DNA of 64,000 nucleotides from Symbiotaphrina buchneri. Lineage: Eukaryota > Ascomycota > Symbiotaphrinales > Symbiotaphrinaceae. A model generated the notes under the pieces. The model ran no database searches, was not told where the DNA came from, and saw only the letters and a program-made list of their open reading frames with translations. The position numbers were made by a program, and so were the translations under genes. Each line of letters begins with the position of its first letter. The first letter of the stretch is position 1. The stretch covers positions 1-64,000 of the forward strand of contig BCIG01000013.1 in NCBI GenBank assembly GCA_001599915.1, given 5' to 3'. Positions 23,353 to 34,610 of the stretch are shown here, one piece after another.

Positions 23353-24912
23353 CTAGAACGCAGCAATAAATCGTCCCGGAGGTGAATATGCTCGCATACC
23401 TGCTCTCTGGGCTTCCATCAGTTGCGCAAATTGTGCGCCCTGCTGTACAGCTTGCCGTTGGGCAATCACTTCCCGCGCGTAAAACTCTACCAACATGGTG
23501 CCGTACGCCTCTAAATCTTCCACAGGCACCGAGAGACGAAAGTCGTTCAGAATCAGAAACTGTAACTCGAGATGGTTCAGTTCAGCCAGTGGTAGACCGC
23601 CGACCTTCATCTGATTAGTCTCAGAGTCTCTGAATAAGAGGATATTGCGTACCTTTGCATATCTCGAATTTGTGTAAAACACATCAGAGAAGAATTTACT
23701 CGCGCACGTCACTCCTGCAATGACCAGACGATGTATATTGAAGCTGTCGACCACGAAGAAGTGTGACATATTATAAGATTCTGTGCTAAGAGGTGGTTCG
23801 GAAGGTATACTCTGTGCCGTATCCCCTTCTGTGGGCCGCTGGCTAGCGACCGATCCAGATAACGGCGGAGTGGATAGCGGTGCCGGAACGGCCGATCCGC
23901 CTGAGTGGGCACTCGGGGCGTTTCCCATCGGTGTTTCACTCGAATGCCGCGAATGTCGCAGATTCTGTTGACTGGCTTGTCGTAGATTGCGCATGGGACC
24001 TGAATTCACCATTTCTGCCATACGATCAAAGTACACCAGGAGACTCAGGAACACTTCGTAAGTTGTAGGGCAGTATTTGTGTATTCGCGTCAAATAGCTC
24101 AAGATCGAAATGCTGGGAACGTTCTTTCCGTGGAATGCCAAGACGCTGGAAGTCTGCTGTGGCAGGTTCGATGTCCCCTCTGGTGGTGGTATATGACGAT
24201 GCAGATGCTCATGCTGCCGGTCGTTTGTCGTCGTAATCTTCGTCAACAGACCTGCGACCATTTCTATCACGTCCGTGACGGGCATTGAACTGATTTCGTA
24301 CTGTATCGGAGCATCACCCTCATGCCGGGACCTCCTGGTGCTGAGAGACCGTGACCGAGCGAGAAATTCTTCGGTGGCGAAGCTTTGTATATGTGACAAG
24401 TCCCGAACCACTATTCGGGTGGGGGATGAAAAGGAGCCTGCTGCTGAAGATGACGAGGAAGCGTGCTGAGTTGAAGAAGCTTGGGGGGAGTTATCGCTCC
24501 ACATTGCATCTGGCGGAGTGGAGTGCATGTACGGGTCCGCGCTATACGCCCGTTGATCAAGGGGATCTGCGTGGTAATCGGCTTCAGGGGGGTAAGGTTG
24601 GGTATTAGCCCGTGTCGGCGCAATAGGGAGGCCAGAGGCGTATTGCAGAGGAAGTTGTGGCGCATTAAGAGGATCCGAATATTGAGGTCGCGACAGCGGA
24701 TTTGCAGTACGTTGCACGGCACCGGCACCTGCGGGCTGCCTCGAAGAAGCTGTAGAATTTGAGGAATTTAAGTGTGATGGATGGGCGGTGCTGGTGGCTG
24801 CATAGTCGGAGTCGTTTCCGGTCTGCTCACCACGGTGCGCTCTTCCAGCAAGCATCGTGTGCGGGGGATGGGTAGTGTTGTAGACGACGTCGCTGATTAC
24901 GACCGATCCCAT
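23353..24912 (-). CDS. Pho80/Pcl-type cyclin
   Basis: Cyclin of the Pho80 family, predicted to pair with a Pho85-type kinase and likely to act in nutrient (phosphate) or polarity signalling; which Pcl subgroup is not clear. The ATG at 24912 opens a long Ser-rich N-terminus; the cyclin box starts near residue 255 (FHGKNVPSISILSYLTRIHKYCPTT is split by nothing, and LLVYFDRM follows), is interrupted by a low-complexity insert (about 330-385), then resumes with VVDSFNIHRLVIAGVTCASKF and ends with LPLAELNHLELQFLILNDF. Between SRYAK and VGGLPLAELN lies a 48-nt stretch at 23605-23652 with GTACGC donor, CTAATC branch and AAG acceptor. It is in frame and stop-free; the family has YAKVGGLP contiguous, so it is very probably an intron and the protein is 503 rather than 519 residues. 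Confidence 0.9.
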   Translation of the reverse strand: MGSVVISDVVYNTTHPPHTMLAGRAHRGEQTGNDSDYAATSTAHPSHLNSSNSTASSRQPAGAGAVQRTANPLSRPQYSDPLNAPQLPLQYASGLPIAPTRANTQPYPPEADYHADPLDQRAYSADPYMHSTPPDAMWSDNSPQASSTQHASSSSSAAGSFSSPTRIVVRDLSHIQSFATEEFLARSRSLSTRRSRHEGDAPIQYEISSMPVTDVIEMVAGLLTKITTTNDRQHEHLHRHIPPPEGTSNLPQQTSSVLAFHGKNVPSISILSYLTRIHKYCPTTYEVFLSLLVYFDRMAEMVNSGPMRNLRQASQQNLRHSRHSSETPMGNAPSAHSGGSAVPAPLSTPPLSGSVASQRPTEGDTAQSIPSEPPLSTESYNMSHFFVVDSFNIHRLVIAGVTCASKFFSDVFYTNSRYAKVRNILLFRDSETNQMKVGGLPLAELNHLELQFLILNDFRLSVPVEDLEAYGTMLVEFYAREVIAQRQAVQQGAQFAQLMEAQRAGMRAYSPPGRFIAAF

Positions 24913-26329
24913 ATTATCTGTCGTTTACCCTTGCCAACCTCATAGAAGCCTTCACATAAAACAGTCAGCGCGTTCGTCCTCTTAAAGCGCATATGCATTC
25001 GAGCAATATGAAGTTGACGATAAGGCCTTGAAAGATTCAGGGTACACGGAGATACACCGCAAGACGGTAGTCGCAATCATCCCACAGAGAAGCTCTGAAA
25101 TACTCTCAAAGCACCGCCGATAGATACAGTCAGAGTCTCGGATGTCACCGCGACAGGTTTACCAAACGGGACTGTTTGATGGTCCGGGCTACTGATTGTA
25201 TGGAGGTTGGGAGAGAAAGCAGCGCAGCAGCGACCGCGACGGCCTTGATACCGCGGTCGGTACAGGTAACGAAACGATTGTTGTCACTCACCTGCCGCTT
25301 CATTCCTGTCCAGCAGTTGAAGTTGCAGAGCTGGACGAGATATGAGATGCTCGTTACTTGAGCGACTCTTCTTGAGCAAGAGGCTCCCACAGGCCTAGCT
25401 CTCGTCGCTCACGAACAACACGTTTGAGTGTGTTGGATTATGTGGGTAAGGTAATAATGCTCCGCAGGAGAACCGGCGGAAAGTTAAGGGTCGCCCAAAC
25501 CGTGCTTTCGTCAGTGCACTGCCTTGTGGCTACCTTACGGTACTCTGTACGAGTACAAGTAGCACAGTACCTAAGATGCCAGGTAGCTTGTAGTCGTAAG
25601 GGCAGGTAAGGTAGGTTAGTACATAAGAGTACAAGGTCCTCTGTAGCCCTCTTGCTCGGCTTATCCCTTCCCCCAATAAGCGTGGCCGTCAGATGCACGC
25701 CGACGCAGGAGAGCCCAAGGCCCGCAAGACAGTAACAGAGAAGCGGTAATTGGGAGAATTTGGCCGATAATAACGTCGCGGCAATTTGCGGTGGACAACA
25801 AATCCCCAAGCCAGGAAAAAGGGAGTTTACCAAAATCAGGAGGAGGGATAGAGAGACGCCCGAAAATAGTGTGTGGGACGGAATACGAACATGGGAGGAG
25901 AAGAATGGGCTGTTGCATCGTCTGTCCCATAATTGGGCGAGGACGCAACTCAACTTTGTTTGGGGCTGGGTGGATAGCGTTGCAGATGCCGATCGGTGGC
26001 TTCAGCAAGGTTAGGTGCTCCGTAAGGAAAGGTACCTGATCACCCATTTTTCACAGCAGCTACCCGACACGACTGCCGCCACAGACAATATAATCATGAC
26101 CCGTAGAGCCATGCATGGATACTCAGTTGCAGAGCTGCATCGATGAGAATAATGGATTCTCGCCTTACCTGGCGAGCTGGCCTCAAGCCTCTGTTTCTGG
26201 TCGTCGCACTGTAATAACATTCCGTGCAACTGTGGGTCACATAGATCAGGACTAACGCCCGCTTCCATGCACTCTCTAAAGTACAGAGGCTATAAGCTGC
26301 CTAACGCTGGGTATCGAAGCCTCTCGCTT
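24913..26329. other. Intergenic region upstream of the cyclin gene and downstream of PRE3
   Basis: About 1.4 kb that should hold the cyclin promoter and a long leader. Open frames here, the longest about 170 codons on the minus strand at 25438-25953, show no family resemblance and are probably chance. At 25530-25635 there is a cluster of GTAC and GGTAAGG units, including GAGTACAAGTAG (25551-25562), which recurs exactly at 59810-59821. Confidence 0.5.
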
Positions 26330-27262
26330 CTAGGAAACCGCTTTTGCTCCTGGACCCGTGTAGCCGTTGTCTGGAAGATACAGATGTCTTACAGCGCCTT
26401 TTGCCGTCAACACCACCATCCTAATGACACCTCCCGAGCTTCCATCCCATTTGATCGCTTCCCTCAATGAATTCTTCACGAAGTCTATGCCCTCTTCTTC
26501 CGTCATGGCCTCCTTCCAATGAGCATCACAGTATCCGTATATGTATGTTGACCCGGAACCACCGATGGCGTATGGTTGCTTGTGGAGAGACCCTCCAAGC
26601 GGAATAGAAAACACTTGGCCACCATGCCTCCGATCATAGCCAGCGATAATGATACCAGCACTGAGAGCGGTCAGTCCGACGGACATCGGAAAGCCGCATC
26701 AAGGGTTCCTACCTCAACTGATCCTTGTTCTCATAGCAGAGCTCCTGGAACAGAGCAGCAGCCGTTTGTGTTGTGGGTGGTTCATCGTTCATTGTCCCAT
26801 ATAACGACAAGTAGTATTGTACAATATCTGCTATTGCTTGTGTGTCTGCCGCTGAACCAGACCGACAGCACCAGATAGTGTCATGAACTTGTGTAAGTTT
26901 GTCGGTGACCCTGTTCGCAATATAGGCTCCCGTAGTTGTTCTGCTGTCTGCTCCAAGTATCACCCCGTCTTTGAAGTTGATCGCCATGCTATCTAGAAAT
27001 CAGCCTCTGCTCAGATACCGAGGGGGTGAAAGCTGGGTAGCAGTAATATGTGGTTACTAACATCGATGTTCCCAGACTACAGGAGATGTATTAGCATCCT
27101 CTGCAGGAGTTTGTGGACTTAATATACTCACTTCACCTCCCCCTTCTTCAAGTGATTCATATCCACATGGATGCCATCTACCACCAGCATCAGCTACCAA
27201 GCTATGACAGGAGTGATTTGGAACCCACCTTCGCCCAGTGAACCTGTCCGTAAGCCTTCCAT
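26330..27262 (-). CDS. PRE3: 20S proteasome subunit beta1 (caspase-like active site)
   Basis: N-terminal-nucleophile protease subunit of the 20S core responsible for cleavage after acidic residues. Exons 27262-27229, 27177-27132, 27076-27062, 26988-26713 and 26660-26330 (minus strand) give 233 residues with consistent phase: [17 protein letters not shown] begins the propeptide, GEVNLG precedes the catalytic Thr, and the mature chain starts [18 protein letters not shown]. Thr1, Asp17 and Lys33 are all present, as are the block [20 protein letters not shown] and the C-terminal [20 protein letters not shown]. The third exon is only 15 nt and carries the codon for Thr1 (27069-27067). It is divergent from the BEM46 gene. 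Confidence 0.96.
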
Positions 27263-27682
27263 GATGGTGATCCTCTCTCCGGGAGAGTGAGAATGGGTAG
27301 TGGTCGGGAAGGTAGTAGACACGACGTGTGTGGCGGTTGAGGAGGGTAACGTTTGCGATTAGTCGTCGACAGCGGTGATTGATGATGCTGATAATTCATG
27401 AGCTTCGTCAAACACAGCTGCCTGCCGTCTCCAATCCTCCACCAAGTGCTGATACCTAAACAGCGCTCTGACCACCAATACGCGATACCCAAAATGGCAA
27501 GGCGTTTTGGTCCCAGGTCACGTGCTACGCTAGCTCGCGGCGCGTCACTTCTACCGCGCCGGATTGCAATGTCAGGATCGAGGTGCGTTGTTGGATGTAG
27601 CTGACCCTGTTTGGTCGGCCTGACCTCCTCCACCCTTTAATCGTGCCACCAGGGTCAACCGAAGCTGATTTCAAGCAGTATC
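27263..27682. promoter_or_regulatory. Divergent promoter region between PRE3 and BEM46
   Basis: 420 bp between two opposed start codons. I looked for the Rpn4-type element GGTGGCAAA that drives proteasome genes in yeast: the nearest match is GGTGGCAC on the minus strand around 27641-27650 (plus GTGCCACC), which is only partial. Nothing else specific. Confidence 0.45.
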
Positions 27683-28750
27683 ATGGCTTCGGTCCAGCAG
27701 GCAGCGAGCAACGTGCTAAACTGGCTTCGCATGCCGGCAGCTGCGTCTCTGGCTTTTACTGCGGCAGGGGTTGCTGGCCTCTACTTCAAGCAGACGTACG
27801 TTCTGGGACACCATGAGGACTATCAGTTGGCGCAAACCATTTTGCTCACATACTATACAGCGAGCTCATTTACCCGCGCAATTTTCCAGCCGGGTCTCGG
27901 ACTGATGTCCCTACACCGTCAATGTTTGGTGTCAGCTATTGGGAAGACGTCAACCTGCGTACTTCAGACGGAGAGAGCCTCCATGGATACTTCATTCCTC
28001 CGGCGAATAACCAGATTGCGAGACCGGTGACGGTGCTGATGTTCCACGGGAACGCTGGCAATATCGGACACCGAGTTCCCATTGCTCGTGTCCTCAGCGA
28101 GATAGGTCTGAACGTTCTCATGTTGGAATATCGTGGATATGGCCGCTCAACCGGAAAGCCTGATGAGAAAGGTCTCATGATAGACGCACAGACGGGGTTG
28201 GATCATATCCGCCAACGACCTGAGACAATGGATACAAAGATAGTGGTCTACGGACAGAGTCTCGGCGGAGCAGTAGCTATTTACCTCGTGAAGCAGAACA
28301 AGGACACCGGTGATATCGCCGGCTTGATCCTCGAGAATACCTTTACAAGTCTACGGGACTTGATTCCTAGGTGCGTCCGCTCATCCTTTCGTCTGCTGCT
28401 CTGAATTCGGCTGACCGGAAAAGTGTCGCTCCTCCCGCTCGATACGTCACCTTCCTATGTCACCAACTGTGGCCAAGCATAGATGCCATTCCCGCCATCC
28501 GAGATATCCCCATTCTCTTCTTGAGTGGTCTTCAGGATGAGATTGTACCGTGAGTGAAAAGTATCTCGTTTTGGTAATCAGTATACTGACATACTAGCCC
28601 AGTCCATCCCACATGAAGGCACTTTACGACGCTTCGAGAGCGACACGCAAGGTCTGGAAGGACTTTCCGAATGGTCAACACAACGAAACGATCGCGGAGC
28701 CCGGCTATTTCCAGGCTATTGCAGACTTCATAACCAGTCATGTCCTTTAA
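27683..28750 (+). CDS. bem46: BEM46-family alpha/beta hydrolase
   Basis: Membrane-anchored serine hydrolase of the ABHD13/Bem46 family; in fungi Bem46 lies at the ER and plasma membrane and affects polarity or germination, while its substrate is unknown. Exons 27683-27795, 27861-28370, 28424-28549 and 28603-28750 give 298 residues. A hydrophobic N-terminal segment (SLAFTAAGVAGLYF) is a likely membrane anchor, followed by the family signature ELIYPRNFPAGSRTDVPTP. The oxyanion segment FHGNAGNIGHR, the nucleophile elbow YGQSLGGA, the acid in GLQDEIVPP and the His in NGQHNE make a complete Ser-Asp-His triad. For the last intron the second of two nearby AG acceptors (28602) keeps the consensus VPPSHMKAL. 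Confidence 0.95.
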
Positions 28751-29295
28751 GGCAGCACGAGCGAGCTAGGATAGTCGGCCTGGTCCTCAGCATCTCGGAT
28801 GAATAACGAATTACGATTGTTTCAGGTGCTCCGCTGGGGCTGACATGCATTGCATCTTGGTATGGTGCAGTTGGGTTTCAATAGGGGGAGTTTCAATGTG
28901 TACGATAATGGGAACCACAGGAGGCCGACCTCGGGACAGCAACGTAGACCATGCCTCCTTTCAGAGCATGAGAAAGCTAGGAATGCATTCGACTTTTGAA
29001 ACGTTGCCTATCAGGCCAGCGCGATATAATGGTCCAACAGATGAAAAAGTGAAGAAGCTATTGCGCCAGACCTCATTGAACATATAAGGGTATCCTCTTT
29101 TTACCAATGCATCCTGAATACCAACCTGCAGCGGACAAAGGCAGAGTCTGATCCATATCCCGCTGCATAACGCCTTCCTACAGACCCAATTCCCAGTTTT
29201 TATTGACTCTTGAAGCTAAAACTTTTTCGCGTAGCTGACAGAGTCCCTCCTTTTGATTGACTGACGCGCGGAAGATGGGGCAAACCGCATGGGTA
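28751..29295. other. Convergent intergenic region between BEM46 and the zinc cluster regulator
   Basis: About 545 bp between two 3' ends. No gene, repeat or RNA recognised; an 80-codon open frame at 28845-29087 has no family resemblance. Confidence 0.5.
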
Positions 29296-32223
29296 TTACC
29301 CAATGAAATGAGAATCAGTGACCAGAGTCTCCCACGGCTTGCCGGTCTCCCAGACTTTTTGCATGAGACAGCGGGCCTTGTGCATCTACAAGTTGTTGCG
29401 GTCAGCCATCCTGCAAACGGAAGCGTGTAACACATGCGCTGAGCTTGGAAGGCGGTCTCCCGGTGGTGTGTACATACCTGCGTCATGCCCGACTTCTCCA
29501 CGCTACGCACCCTCTCCATGATCTTGTCCCTCTGGCCGGCATCCCGCGCATCACAGCCAGCGGTGAACATGGGAAAGAGCAGGCACGCTTCCGCTGTGCC
29601 TCCCTTGCGGACCTTGCAGAGGGCACCCACAATTTCCCTCACCGCATGCTGCACTTCAGGGTCGCCTGAGGGCCGTCCAAGCACGCGGCGGTAGAGATGC
29701 ACCAACCCAGCCCAATGGAAAGCGTCGTTGGTGGCCTCCATCTCAACCGTATCCCAACCTGGGTCTTCCGCAACAGTGTCGGGGTCATCAGACGGTACGG
29801 AAACATGGTTGCAAGGATGGAATATATGTGTGCGAGCGGCTTGAAGTTCGGTTTTCAGTGTCTCAGCTGCCTGTACTATGTCCTCGGATGGCTGCCACTC
29901 TGGTCGAATATCCCCCTTTTCGTCAATCCGATCGCCCTCACAACGGCGCGCCAGATCAGCAATTTTGGCCAGTATGGTAATGAAGTGGGTGGTGAAGCCT
30001 AGGAGGCAATCGATCTGGTATTCGTCTTCCTCATCAGCAGAGGTATCATTGGTCCAGTACGACCCGTTAAACAAAGGCCGATTGTTCTTCCCTCCTGAAA
30101 GGGCACCCAGCACGTCCAGATATGCAAACCAACGGGATAGGAAATAGGACACCTTATCACGCCTATGCATACTTGCGGCACCGCCGCGGGCGAGGATCAT
30201 CTCCCGTGCTGTGTGAAGATGACGCCACCAGGGAACTTCTACCTCGAAGGTGTTCGGAGATATGATTTCAAGAGAAGCAAGCATGATCGCAGTAGCGAGG
30301 TCTGCATCGGATATTGTAGAAGGATCGCCGTACGAGAGGGCCATGCGTAGAGAGGGGAATACATTTTGCACGTAACCCGCAATGCGCGTAGTTGGCTCCG
30401 ACACGTTGAGCAGGCGAGCACGGTGAGAAGCGCTATAAGCTAGTAAGAGATTGAGCAGATTCTCATTCTCAACAGCCACTGATAATAGATGCATCAGCCA
30501 TTGCCCAGTAAGAGTAGGGGCCTGCAGCTTACTTTGGGGAAGGATCGTCTTGAACGGATTCTGTGAGCAGTCATGGATGACGAGTATCCTTGCTGTATGA
30601 TCCAGGAAATGATGAAAATAGAGCAGGTTCATCGGGTTCTCAAGCAGAGAAGGAGGCAATGGCTCCAAGGCTTTAGGAATTTTGACGGGTACGGGATTGG
30701 CGTAATAGCCCTCACTCCCAAAAGCCTGGCCTTTGGTTCGTAGACCGAAGCCAAACTCTAGGGGTAAGCCTCTTTCAGAGTACATTGGCAAATTTTCTGC
30801 AACCGGACTCATCCCACTTATAGCATTCGCATCGTCATTCTTGGGGATATCCAAGTCAGGGAATCCACGGTCGACTCCATAGGTCTGGCATTCCTCCGGA
30901 GAGGGGGCGGCAGATGCATTCCCCCTATGACCTAGGGGCGGTTCAGGCGTACCATCATCCATAGCAGGATCAGATAACAGAGAGTTGACAGAAACGCGGC
31001 GAAGCTCCGCAGACTCTTGCACTGAAGCAGATGTCGGGGCCAGATGAGTATGAGTAGCCTCATCTGAGACGACAGAAGCAGTCGGAGTTAAGGGGGTATG
31101 GAGGTTTGAGTTGTGTGAATGATGTGGCATGAAATGCGGCAATTGACTTTGGGAAGAGTTTTGAATTGACCGGGGATATTGGAAGGACGGCGGGCGGTAA
31201 TTAGCACCATCGGTTGGACTAAGTCGTATACGTTTGGTTGCCGTATCTGGGGAATAAAGCCTGTTATACTCGCCCTGTTGATGACCGGAGCCAAAGTTAG
31301 ATGAGTGTTGAAAGGCGGAATTGACTGGCGGCAACATCTGAGTGGCGACTCGTGTTCCTGTTCCTCCTCCCTCAAAGTTTGCACTGTAAATTGGACTGGG
31401 TACACCCGAGTTTGGTGATGGATAGCTGCGCTGCAGTCGCGGCAGCTGCACAGGCGCAGTCCTAGATGGCCCGAAGCGCTTGCTTTCATCATCTGGATTT
31501 GTAGTCGGCCCACTGTGGTAGGAATCCATGGTACTGCGCTGCGCTGTAGGTTTAACCATGGGTCTCGCCTCGCTCTCTCGCCATCCGTACCCAAGCCCAG
31601 GGGTATCACTTTGCCGTATTAAGGAAGGGTCGATCATTGCTGAACCTGAGGAGGTGCCCACGTTCGCAGTCCTCGGGTCCGAATATGGTCCTGCGTGTCC
31701 GAAAAAGGAGCGGCCAATGCTATCAGTACGTAGAGAGGGACTCTGTGACGACTGGTCCCCAGGTACAGCGCCCCCATAAAAGTAAGTCTGGGACTGATAT
31801 GTCGCCTCCGCTGGCTCTGAGCCGGATGTCGCAAAGGACAGAAGGCTGGAAGAACTACCCAAGCCCACTCTATGGAGTTGAAAGCCCATCGTGGAATCTT
31901 CCACAGTATCGGGCGCGCCGTCGGAGGGCTTCTTCTTGCTCCTCCCCTCCCAGTTCAACCTAATGCTATAATCGCATGTCTCACCCTGCCGTTCGCAGTT
32001 GAGGCAATGCGGTTTCTCTTCTCCACACTTCTAGAATTAGATCCTGTCTCAGGAACATCCCAGGAGTACGCAGTCATACCTTGACCTTTCTGGCTTTGCA
32101 TGGCCTTGAAGCTGTTAGCGCCGCCTACAAACGTTCGCAACACACTTGTTCTCGGGCTCACCAGCATCCATTGCGACTCCTCCGCTTGGGCTCTGGGGCC
32201 CCAACCTTCTTTGGCCGAGGCAT
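29296..32223 (-). CDS. Zn2Cys6 fungal transcription factor
   Basis: DNA-binding regulator. Exons 32223-32162, 32104-32080, 32027-29478 and 29385-29296 (minus strand) give 908 residues. The N-terminus MPRPKKVGAPEPKRRSRN is basic; the zinc cluster is CWPCKARKVKC then GEEKPHCLNCERQGETC, which fits C-x2-C-x6-C-x6-C-x2-C-x6-C exactly. The cluster is split over three exons, the middle one only 25 nt. A long Ser/Pro-rich region follows, then the fungal-specific regulatory domain (about residues 460-870: LYFHHFLDHTARILVIHD, TIMLASLEII-like helices, GWDTVEMEATNDAFHWAGLV). The last exon starts MHKARCLMQKVWETG, typical of the end of this family. Target genes are unknown. No metabolic cluster lies nearby, so it is probably not a pathway-specific regulator. 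Confidence 0.93.
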
Positions 32224-33330
32224 GTTAACCGTTGTAACTGGATGCCTCGTCTCCAAACGCCCTGGAGTTGACTTTATCGAGACCTGATGCAATTCGCAGC
32301 GGACGCGGCTGGCCTGCTAGACTCCAGTGCAGGCTTATCGCCCGGCATCGGCAAGACTAGAGGGATGCGCGAATGTCATCCGCCGCCTTGTCAAGGAAAC
32401 GGCATTGCATCGGATAGGAGACTCCAAGGAAGTGCAACCTCAGCTTGATCAATGGACAATTGACCTAGGTAAAGATGGGAACGAGAAGTGGTGCGTAGGC
32501 CTAGCGGACTGCTCGAGCAGTACTATTTATTGAATTGTGGTGGCTTACAGGGTCGTCGTGGAACTCTTGGTAAAGGTACTTTAGGTTGGGGCAGAAATCT
32601 GCCGCGACTCCAAGTACTCCTTTATCTACCACCCTTCGCTTGGCAGAGATCGGCCGTTGGAATGCGGAAGGATAAGGTGTTCTGGAGCGCGGTCTGAGTC
32701 CCCGGGCCATGCATTGCTTTGCTCGGCCATTCTACTTCCGTACTGGCGGAAGGCCTGGGTTGTGCACAGTGCACATATCAATAATTATTGAGCCACAGCT
32801 CCGGAGTAAGCTCACTAAAACTGCTTGAGCGAAGAAAGGCCTGGCTTAACCGAGGCGATTCGTACCTACGAGGGTAAGAATACTCTCTAAGTGCCTTTGC
32901 ATAGAAGAAGTTGACTTTCCTAACAATCTGGGGATCCCTTCTAGTGATTTCATCAAGTTTACTGTTTCAGGGTATTCCTGCCCGTACTTGTTCCCGCACG
33001 TACGGGTCTCGGGACATCGGGTGCACGAGGTTCCGTGCACCTCTTGGCGCTGTCCTTGCTGTCATGATGACTGCTCCTACGAGGTACGGTGTACAGGTAC
33101 TTCCTCGCCGTATACGCCATCTTCTAACAAACTCGGGACCTTACCTTACTGGAAAGCTTACCTTACCTTCTCGCGGGAATTGTTGTTACCTGTCATTGTG
33201 TCTTTAAACCTCATCTAAACTTCGACATTTTCTCGTAGCTACTAATTTCTCAAAACGACACTTTCTTTACAGCGATTTTGCATTTCCTTCTGAAGATTGG
33301 AAACCTCCTTTTGGTCGAGGTGCTATCGAA
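32224..33330. promoter_or_regulatory. Divergent intergenic region between the zinc cluster regulator and the FAR-17a gene
   Basis: About 1.1 kb between opposed start codons. It contains a cluster of ACCTTACC units at about 33138-33170 and several GTAC-containing units at 33078-33110. Short open frames have no family resemblance. Confidence 0.5.
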
Positions 33331-34371
33331 ATGAGTACAAACGCGGGCATCGCGCTCAAGCGCCGGCATCCCCTGCAGGGACTCTCCTCTCCTTCTCGCG
33401 GCTTCTCTGGCTTGGTGCATGTGAGAGACCCCCTGGTGATGTCGGCTCTTCTAAACATATACCAACTAACATCTCTGTCCAAAGGCGCTTGGTCTTGTCA
33501 GCTTCTCCCTCAACTTCAAATAGTAAGGCTGCATCTCCCCGTGATCCGTCTGCTATTAATCAGTCTGACACCGCGGAAAGCCTTGTGGACTTTCCTACAC
33601 GAGTGTGAGTACGAGTGCTGTCTTTCGAAACGAGTTTTCCTGACTGTCACCATCAAGGAACGAGTCATTTGGATGGCATTTGCAATACTTGACCATCTTG
33701 GGCCTTGCCTTTGCCACTGTAACCTTCGTTCTTGGCCTCCTTGCCGATATCACCGCTTCCAGGCGACTTTTCCTGGCCAAGAACGCTTCGTCTGTTGTTA
33801 GCACTCCATTGGAAGTGCTGATTACGCTTCTATACTGGAGCCTCCGGGCGGTAAGTGTTTCCCGAACTTTGCTGCGTTGAACTGTCTCCCTGACCGTGCA
33901 TAACCAGTATGAACCCAGTCTGGTCTTGCCTGATTGGAAAGAGCTTCAGATTAGCCCCTGGGCGGGTATGTCTCCCGCCGCCATACTGTGTTGTGTACCT
34001 TTTCTCAAGCATCTGTAGACGTTGGCTTCCACCTTATACCTGCGTTTGTCCTTACCCTTGACCTCCTGTTCCTCTCTCCGCCTTGGACGATCCAAGCGCT
34101 GCCCGCCTTTGGGTTGAGCACATTTCTGGCGTTCGCCTACTGGTATTGGGTCGAGCTGTGCTACCAGCACAACGGGTACTATCCTTACCCACTATTCGAG
34201 ATCCTGAACTTCCAGCAGAGAGTGATGCTTTTTACAGGATGTGCAGTAACGACCGCAGCCACGACGACCGCCCTGAAATGGGTCCATGGTCTCGTCAATG
34301 GCTGGGAGGTCCCGGATGGGAAGGGTCCGTTAGAAAGGAAGGAGAAGAGCGGAGCGATCAAGGGCGAATAG
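33331..34371 (+). CDS. FAR-17a/AIG1-like multi-pass membrane protein
   Basis: Member of the androgen-induced-gene-1 family; the human members AIG1 and ADTRP hydrolyse fatty-acid esters of hydroxy fatty acids with a Thr and a His in the membrane. Predicted exons 33331-33420, 33485-33522, 33564-33602, 33658-33850, 33908-33965 and 34019-34371 give 256 residues. Visible segments are RRHPLQGLSSPSRGFSGLVH, ALGLVSFSLNFKYL, NESFGWHLQYLTILGLAFAT (family core) and several transmembrane helices (SVVSTPLEVLITLLYWSLRA, VGFHLIPAFVLTLDLLFLS, STFLAFAYWYWVELCYQHNG). The likely catalytic His lies in VGFHLIPA. The joint around exon 3 is weak: intron 2 is 41 nt and the exon 3 donor is GTGTGA. The rest is clear. 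Confidence 0.82.
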
Positions 34372-34610
34372 AGCCGACACTTGAACGATGAAGGACATTG
34401 GCCCTTTTCAAAATGTACTAGGGCGGTAACGATTCCCGGAAAGCTTGCAAATAGACACGTTTAGCGGCATTAGACTTTGAAGAGGCAGATATACTCTTTC
34501 GGCGAATACGTCGTTCTGTTAGGTAGACAATCTCAGCTGAGTTCGATTAATACCATTGTGCTACCGGTATCGCTAAGGTCCATGAGGACTATCAATCTAG
34601 ACGAGTAAGT

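Noticed and set aside
25438-25953. 171-codon hydrophobic open frame on the minus strand
   Set aside because: No recognisable domain; composition fits chance, and it overlaps other equally long frames in a region expected to be promoter and leader.
31958-32223. Zinc cluster seeming to lack its first cysteine
   Set aside because: The first Cys is in an upstream exon (32223-32162); with the 25-nt exon all six cysteines have the standard spacing.
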